Below, one piece after another: positions 25,533-29,491 of a DNA stretch of 29,491 nucleotides (the stretch's first letter is position 1; every line of letters begins with the position of its first letter). Made by a program: the position numbers and the translations under genes. This DNA is from Limiplasma pullistercoris (GTDB lineage: Bacteria; Bacillota; Clostridia; Christensenellales; Aristaeellaceae): positions 1 through 29,491 of the forward strand of contig DVMC01000052.1 of the NCBI GenBank assembly GCA_018715165.1, written 5' to 3'. The notes beneath the pieces are model-generated. The model did no database searches, had not been told where the DNA came from, and was given only the letters and a program-made list of their open reading frames with translations.

Positions 25533-26047
25533 TCCTCCGCCGCCTTTCTGGCCACGCCCATGGCGTCCAGCTGGCCGGTCATCTGCTCCAGGGTGAGCAT
25601 GTAGTTGGCCGCCGCCTCCAGCGTGCCGTCAGGATTGAGGAACAGGCTCGCCGGATAGCCCTGCAACCCGACCAGGCTGGCCACCAGCATGTCCTCGTCC
25701 TCAAAGAAGGTCATGTCCTCCATGCCGTATTTTTCCTTGACGGAGGCGGTGTTGTCGGCGTTTTCGCCGTCCCACACATGCACCAGCACGATGGCCAGCT
25801 CATCCTCGTCGTAGGTATCATAAAGGGTTTTGATGTCGGGCATCTCCTGCATGCAGTAGTAGCACCATTCGGTGAAGAAGTTGATAAAAACCGTCTTGCC
25901 CAGATAGGGCGAAAGGTCCAGGCTGGTGTGGCTGTTCATCAGCTGGGTCACGTTGGGGGCTTCCTCGGCCGGCGCAAGGGGCGCGGCGGCCAGCAGCACC
26001 GCCAGCACGAGCAGGCCCGCGAGTTTCCGGAGCGACGCTTTGTTCAT
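25529..26047 (-). CDS. Exported thioredoxin-like protein (TlpA/ResA type)
   Basis: The 172-residue protein has an N-terminal signal peptide (hydrophobic core at 10-22, likely cleavage after A27 in PLAPA-EE) and no lipobox cysteine. The thioredoxin fold carries W61-C62-Y-Y-C65 as the redox motif, in FINFFTEWCYYC, and the cis-proline in GYPAS. It should act outside the membrane as a thiol reductase, with reducing power from CcdA encoded downstream. It could serve cytochrome c maturation, protein folding or oxidative repair; no cytochrome gene is nearby to decide. AAGGAGGT lies 8 bases before ATG 26047. Confidence 0.92.
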   Translation of the reverse strand: MNKASLRKLAGLLVLAVLLAAAPLAPAEEAPNVTQLMNSHTSLDLSPYLGKTVFINFFTEWCYYCMQEMPDIKTLYDTYDEDELAIVLVHVWDGENADNTASVKEKYGMEDMTFFEDEDMLVASLVGLQGYPASLFLNPDGTLEAAANYMLTLEQMTGQLDAMGVARKAAEE

Positions 26048-26084
26048 CCTTCGGTACCTCCTTCAGGTTAGGTTACTTATGAAT

Positions 26085-26112
26085 TATACCATTTTGTAGC
26101 CGGGTGAAACAA
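26085..26112 (-). promoter_or_regulatory. Promoter of the thioredoxin-like/ccdA operon
   Basis: On the minus strand TGG-TATAAT (TATAAT at 26085-26090) has a possible -35 TTGTTT near 26107-26112, about 40 bases before ATG 26047. Confidence 0.7.
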
Positions 26113-26221
26113 TCTTTTGCATGTTACAATTTCCGGCAGGCAGCGCAGGCGTCAAAAATGCAATTTTCGATTTTGAAAATTCATTTTCGTGAAAAACTCC
26201 AAAAAAGCGTACCGCCTGCAC

Positions 26222-26250
26222 TTTACGAGGAAAACGAAATATGATATAAT
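26222..26250 (+). promoter_or_regulatory. Promoter of the aminotransferase/Re-citrate synthase-like operon
   Basis: TTTACG (26222-26227), 17 bases and TGA-TATAAT (26245-26250) form a good promoter. Transcription from here gives a leader of about 110 bases before ATG 26370. Confidence 0.75.
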
Positions 26251-26369
26251 GTCAATCGTTCCTTTCGCACCGCCGCGCCGGCCTGCGTGCGGCGGCCGCG
26301 TTTTGCAGGGATAAATCCTTTATCCTTCATCTTTTCCATCATCAATGCCGCAACAGGGAGGAAACCGCC

Positions 26370-27569
26370 ATGCCGCTTGGACTGTCCAAAAAATGCAGCG
26401 CCATCGCCCCCTCCGCCACCCTGGCCATGGACGCCAGGGCCAAGGAGCTGCGCAGCCAGGGCGTAAACGTGATCGGCTTTGCCGCGGGCGAGCCGGACTT
26501 TGAAACCCCCGCCCCCATCCGCGAAGCCATGAAGGAAGCCATGGACCTGGGGATGACCCGCTACACACCCGTGGCGGGCACGCTGGAGCTGCGCCGCGCC
26601 ATCGCCGCGCGGCTTGAGGCGGATCACGGCCTTATCTACGGCATGGACGAGATCGTCGTCTCCAACGGCGCCAAGCATTCCCTTTACAACGCCTTTCAGG
26701 CCATCCTCGACCCCGGCGACGAGGTGATCGTCGATAAGCCCTGCTGGGTGAGCTACCCGGAGATGGTCCGCATGGCCGGGGGCGAGCCGGTCTTTCTGGA
26801 CTGCCCGGAAAGCCAGAACTTTTTGCCCTCGATGGCGGATTTTGAAAAGCTCATCACCCCGCGCACCAAGGCCTTTATCCTCAACACGCCCTCCAACCCC
26901 AACGGCTGCATGTGGTCGCGCGAGCAGCTTCAGCAGCTGGCGGACCTGGCCGTGAAGTACGACTTCTACATCGTGGCCGATGAGATCTACGAAAAGCTGG
27001 TCTACAGCGGCGAGAAGCACTACTCCATCGCCACCTTCGGTCCGGAGGTCAAGGCCCGCACCATTCTGATCAACGGCGTGAGCAAGTCCTACGCGATGAC
27101 GGGCTTCCGCATCGGCTACGCCTGCGGCCCGCGCGACGTGATCAAGGGCATGGTCAACTACCAGAGCCAGGCCACCTCCGCGCCCAACACCGCTGCGCAG
27201 CACGCCGCGGCCGTGGCCCTCACCATGCCGCAGGACTGCGTGGAGGAGATGCGCCGTGCCTTCGAGCAGCGGCGCGACCGGCTGGTGGAGCTGATCAACG
27301 CCATCCCCGGCCTGAGCTGCCGCAAGCCCCACGGCGCGTTCTACGTGATGATGAACATCCGCGGCATCACCGGCAAGCGCTGCCACGGTACGGAGCTGAC
27401 CGGGAGCACGGCCATCGCCGAGGCGCTGCTGGAGCACGCGCACGTGGCGGTGGTGCCCGGCGCGGCCTTCCTGGACGAGGGCTTCTGCCGCATCAGCTAC
27501 GCCACGTCCATGGAGAACATCGAGGAGGGACTTCGGCGCATCGCCGCCTTTGTAAAGGAGCTGGAGTAA
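26370..27569 (+). CDS. PLP-dependent aminotransferase, class I (aspartate aminotransferase-like)
   Basis: The 399-residue fold-type I aminotransferase has the PLP lysine K239 in GVSKSYAMTGFRIGYA. NTPSNPNG contacts the cofactor, DEIYEKL is present, and the carboxylate-binding arginine lies in GFCRISYAT near the C-terminus. The opening GFAAGEPDFETP is typical of subgroup 1-beta aspartate/aromatic aminotransferases in Bacillota, which move the amino group between aspartate and 2-oxoglutarate. GGGAGG lies just before ATG 26370. The next gene starts at the base after its stop, so they form an operon; that gene's likely product (citrate or a homologue) leads to 2-oxoglutarate, which fits amino-group metabolism. 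Confidence 0.92.
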   Translation: MPLGLSKKCSAIAPSATLAMDARAKELRSQGVNVIGFAAGEPDFETPAPIREAMKEAMDLGMTRYTPVAGTLELRRAIAARLEADHGLIYGMDEIVVSNGAKHSLYNAFQAILDPGDEVIVDKPCWVSYPEMVRMAGGEPVFLDCPESQNFLPSMADFEKLITPRTKAFILNTPSNPNGCMWSREQLQQLADLAVKYDFYIVADEIYEKLVYSGEKHYSIATFGPEVKARTILINGVSKSYAMTGFRIGYACGPRDVIKGMVNYQSQATSAPNTAAQHAAAVALTMPQDCVEEMRRAFEQRRDRLVELINAIPGLSCRKPHGAFYVMMNIRGITGKRCHGTELTGSTAIAEALLEHAHVAVVPGAAFLDEGFCRISYATSMENIEEGLRRIAAFVKELE

Positions 27570-28961
27570 ATGCTGGAATACAGCGAAAGAACCCATCAGC
27601 TCATGCAGGCCAAATACCAGTATGAGCTCCAGGACGTCCCGGACCCCAACCTCTACCGCGAGATCTTCGACTACGAATCCATCCCGAAGATCGCCTTCAA
27701 CAACCGTCTGGTGCCCATCAACATGCCCGCGGAGATCTGGATGACCGACACCACCTTCCGCGACGGCCAGCAGAGCGTCAGCCCCTTCAAGCCCGAGCAG
27801 ATCGAGCACCTTTTCAAACTGGAGAGCCGCCTGGGCGGCCCCAAGGGGCTGATCCGCCAGAGCGAGTTCTTCCTCTACACCGACCGCGACCGCGAGGCGC
27901 TGGAGCGCTGCCAGGCGCTGGGGCTGAAATACCCGGAGATCACCACCTGGATTCGCGCCAACGAAAAGGACTTCCAGCTCGTCAAGGCCGCGGGCGTGCG
28001 CGAGACGGGCATCCTCGTCTCCTGTAGCGACTACCACATCTTCAAGAAGATGCACCTCACCCGCGCGCAGGCCATGGACAAATACCTGGGCATCGTCAAG
28101 GCGGCGCTGGCGCAGGGCATCGTGCCCCGCTGCCACTTCGAGGACATCACCCGTGCCGACTTCTACGGCTTCGTGCTGCCCTTCGCCGAGCAGCTCATGC
28201 TCCTGTCCGAGGAAAGCGGCCTGCCCATCAAGGTGCGCGCCTGCGACACCATGGGCTATGGCGTGACGTATCCCGGCGCGGCGCTGCCCCGCAGCGTGCC
28301 CGGCATCATCTACGGCCTCAACCACTACGCCCGCATCCCCTCCGAGCAGCTGGAGTGGCACGGCCACAACGACTTTTACAAGGTCGTCTCCAACGCCGGC
28401 ACCGCGTGGCTCTACGGCTGCGCCAGCGTCAACTGCTCGCTGCTGGGCATCGGCGAGCGCACGGGCAACTGCCCGCTGGAGGCCATGGCCATCGAGTATC
28501 AGGCCCTGCGCGGCACTACCGACGGCATGGACCTGACCGCCGTGAGCGAGATCGCCGAGTACATGGAGCGCGAGATCGGGCTGGAGATCAGCCCGCGCCA
28601 GCCCTTTGTGGGCCGCCACTTCAATGTGACGCGCGCCGGCATCCATGCCGACGGCATGCTCAAGGACGAGGAAATCTACAACATCTTTGACACCGCCGCC
28701 ATTTTGAACCGCCCCGCCTCCGTGGCCGTGGACAGCCACAGCGGTCTGGCCGGCATCGCGCACTGGCTCAACAGCTACTTCCGCCTCAAGGGCGAAAACG
28801 CCGTGGGCAAGCAGGACCCGCTGGTGCTGGCCGTCAAGGAGCAGGTGGACGCCCTCTACGCCGAGGGCCGCAACACGGTCATGGGCGACGAGGAGCTGGA
28901 GGTCATGGTCCGCGACGCGGATCAGGAGCGCTTCGAGCGTCTGCTGTTCCATAAGAGCTGA
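27570..28961 (+). CDS. Homocitrate/isopropylmalate synthase-family enzyme, candidate Re-citrate synthase
   Basis: The 463-residue protein is a DRE-TIM barrel condensing enzyme. The catalytic/metal region reads TDTTFRDGQQ (R64, D65), and the metal-binding H264-G-H266-N-D lies in the later barrel. An N-terminal extension of about 55 residues (DPNLYREIFDYESIPKIAF) and the strings CSDYHIFKK, RCHFEDITRAD and GIGERTGNCPLEAM are characteristic of clostridial proteins often labelled 2-isopropylmalate synthase. From memory of that family, some of these are Re-face citrate synthases (acetyl-CoA plus oxaloacetate). No LeuA regulatory domain is present. The substrate is not proven. It starts directly after the aminotransferase stop, with AAAGGAG inside the preceding gene. 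Confidence 0.8.
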   Translation: MLEYSERTHQLMQAKYQYELQDVPDPNLYREIFDYESIPKIAFNNRLVPINMPAEIWMTDTTFRDGQQSVSPFKPEQIEHLFKLESRLGGPKGLIRQSEFFLYTDRDREALERCQALGLKYPEITTWIRANEKDFQLVKAAGVRETGILVSCSDYHIFKKMHLTRAQAMDKYLGIVKAALAQGIVPRCHFEDITRADFYGFVLPFAEQLMLLSEESGLPIKVRACDTMGYGVTYPGAALPRSVPGIIYGLNHYARIPSEQLEWHGHNDFYKVVSNAGTAWLYGCASVNCSLLGIGERTGNCPLEAMAIEYQALRGTTDGMDLTAVSEIAEYMEREIGLEISPRQPFVGRHFNVTRAGIHADGMLKDEEIYNIFDTAAILNRPASVAVDSHSGLAGIAHWLNSYFRLKGENAVGKQDPLVLAVKEQVDALYAEGRNTVMGDEELEVMVRDADQERFERLLFHKS

Positions 28962-28982
28962 TCTTCGCTATCCATCCCACCG

Positions 28983-29017
28983 GCAAAGGTCCGGCCCCTC
29001 AACGGCCGGGCCTTTGC
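28983..29017. terminator. Hairpin after the condensing-enzyme gene
   Basis: A 14-bp stem (28983-28996 with 29004-29017, one G-T wobble) around a short loop lies 20 bases after the stop. The T-tract is poor. The end of the minus-strand gene at 28999 lies within it. Confidence 0.65.
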
Positions 29018-29491
29018 GCGTCTGCGCCGGCCTTTTGGGCACGCTGATGCGCTTCTTTCCCGTCTGACAAACGCGATTCGGCGTACACCTCTGCGCTGAA
29101 TGCATCGATGAGGACCCGATTGGATTCTGTACTGGATAAATCAAAGCCGACTTCGTAAACAATTCTGTCCTCCGAATCCTGATACAAAGTAACGTATGCC
29201 TTTTGCTCGGCGGATGGTTCGAGATGGTTCCACGCAATTTCCATCGCGGCCTCCGCTCCGATCATCTGATCGGTGGGCAGCACATGCTGATGCTCCAGAA
29301 TTTGCTTTGCAAAGGCGGGAAGCTCGCCGTACTTTTCGATCTGCCGCTGTTGAAGCGAAACGACCAACGTATAGAACGCATACTGCTCGTCCAGCTCCCA
29401 CCAGCGGAAGGTCTGAAAATGATGCAGAGCGCAATGAGATTGATATAGTACCCGCAAGTCGTTTTTGTCATGAATATCTATGGAAATGTTG
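28999..29491 (-). CDS. Uncharacterised protein, C-terminal part (5' end outside window)
   Basis: The frame is open to the window edge, giving at least 163 residues. It reads NISIDIHDKNDLRVLYQSH at the edge, so the TTG at 29457 is probably an internal codon. The second half (AAMEIAWNHLEPS, then YVTLYQDSEDRIVYEVGFDL and VLIDAFSAEVY) resembles a PepSY-like fold, known from secreted or membrane-attached proteins. The last residues (KEAHQRAQKAGADAQRPGR) run through the hairpin region and may be poorly conserved. Base composition is visibly lower in G+C than in the neighbouring genes. No function is assigned. Confidence 0.6.
   Translation of the reverse strand, partial: NISIDIHDKNDLRVLYQSHCALHHFQTFRWWELDEQYAFYTLVVSLQQRQIEKYGELPAFAKQILEHQHVLPTDQMIGAEAAMEIAWNHLEPSAEQKAYVTLYQDSEDRIVYEVGFDLSSTESNRVLIDAFSAEVYAESRLSDGKEAHQRAQKAGADAQRPGR

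Larger units (their letters stand above)
26048..26369. other. 322-bp intergenic region with divergent promoters and inverted repeats
   Basis: No gene is seen here. The middle (about 26107-26220) is AT-rich and has an imperfect inverted repeat (around 26157-26187). GC-rich GCAGGCG/CGCCTGC arms flank it. The right part is the leader of the aminotransferase gene (see the promoter entry). It contains a 7-bp GC hairpin (26270-26276 with 26289-26295) and a small ggataaa/tttatcc hairpin (26309-26315 with 26319-26325). No known riboswitch was recognised. Confidence 0.5.

Noticed and set aside
26223..28952. A 909-codon open frame on the minus strand
   Set aside because: It lies antisense to the aminotransferase and the condensing enzyme, both with clear motifs and ribosome sites. 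Its product is His/Val/Gly-rich low complexity without motifs, as expected for an antisense frame in GC-rich DNA.

Overview
The window is a gene-dense, high-GC stretch (roughly 60-65% G+C by eye) of a bacterial chromosome. Strong AGGAGG-type ribosome sites, many 1-4 nt gene overlaps, RecD2, CcdA/TlpA and a sugar ABC cassette without its own ATPase suggest an uncultured, high-GC Clostridia-type Bacillota. That placement is inference; no rRNA, tRNA, CRISPR or mobile element is visible to test it.

Layout. 1-3639 (+): the end of an ABC exporter, a GNAT-phosphomannose isomerase fusion and a large membrane protein, closed by a strong terminator. 3697-4974 (-): a cysteine desulfidase/serine dehydratase-like enzyme (UPF0597). 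It is divergent, across an AT-rich promoter region, from the most unusual locus: a 6.8-kb operon (5204-11974, +) encoding a GntR/FCD regulator, a URO-D/MtaA-like protein, a sugar-type solute-binding protein, a second URO-D/MtaA-like protein, two ABC permeases and an aldo/keto reductase. Both URO-D-like proteins keep an H-x-C...C pattern like that of zinc methylcobamide methyltransferases, so import of a methylated substrate followed by methyl transfer is a testable idea.

12038-15360 (-): HAD phosphatase, serine hydrolase and citramalate synthase in one tightly packed operon. 15512-16165 (+): a degenerate PlsC-like protein. 16208-18819 (-): a large membrane protein translationally coupled to a ROK sugar kinase. 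18952-20472 (+): another multi-spanning membrane protein. 20528-21706 (-): a two-domain protein of unknown function with a long Pro/Ala linker. 21842-24750 (+): recD2 overlapping a comF-type gene. 24840-26047 (-): a CcdA/TlpA-like thiol redox pair. 26370-28961 (+): an aminotransferase and a homocitrate/Re-citrate synthase-like enzyme. 28999-29491 (-): a lower-GC gene that runs off the window edge.

Taken together, the window combines carbohydrate import and sugar phosphate metabolism (PMI, ROK kinase, ABC cassette), branched-chain and possibly glutamate-precursor synthesis (CimA, Re-citrate synthase candidate, aminotransferase), envelope/lipid functions and DNA maintenance. Most of it is ordinary core metabolism; the dual URO-D/ABC operon, the GNAT-PMI fusion and the Re-citrate synthase candidate are the parts most worth following up.
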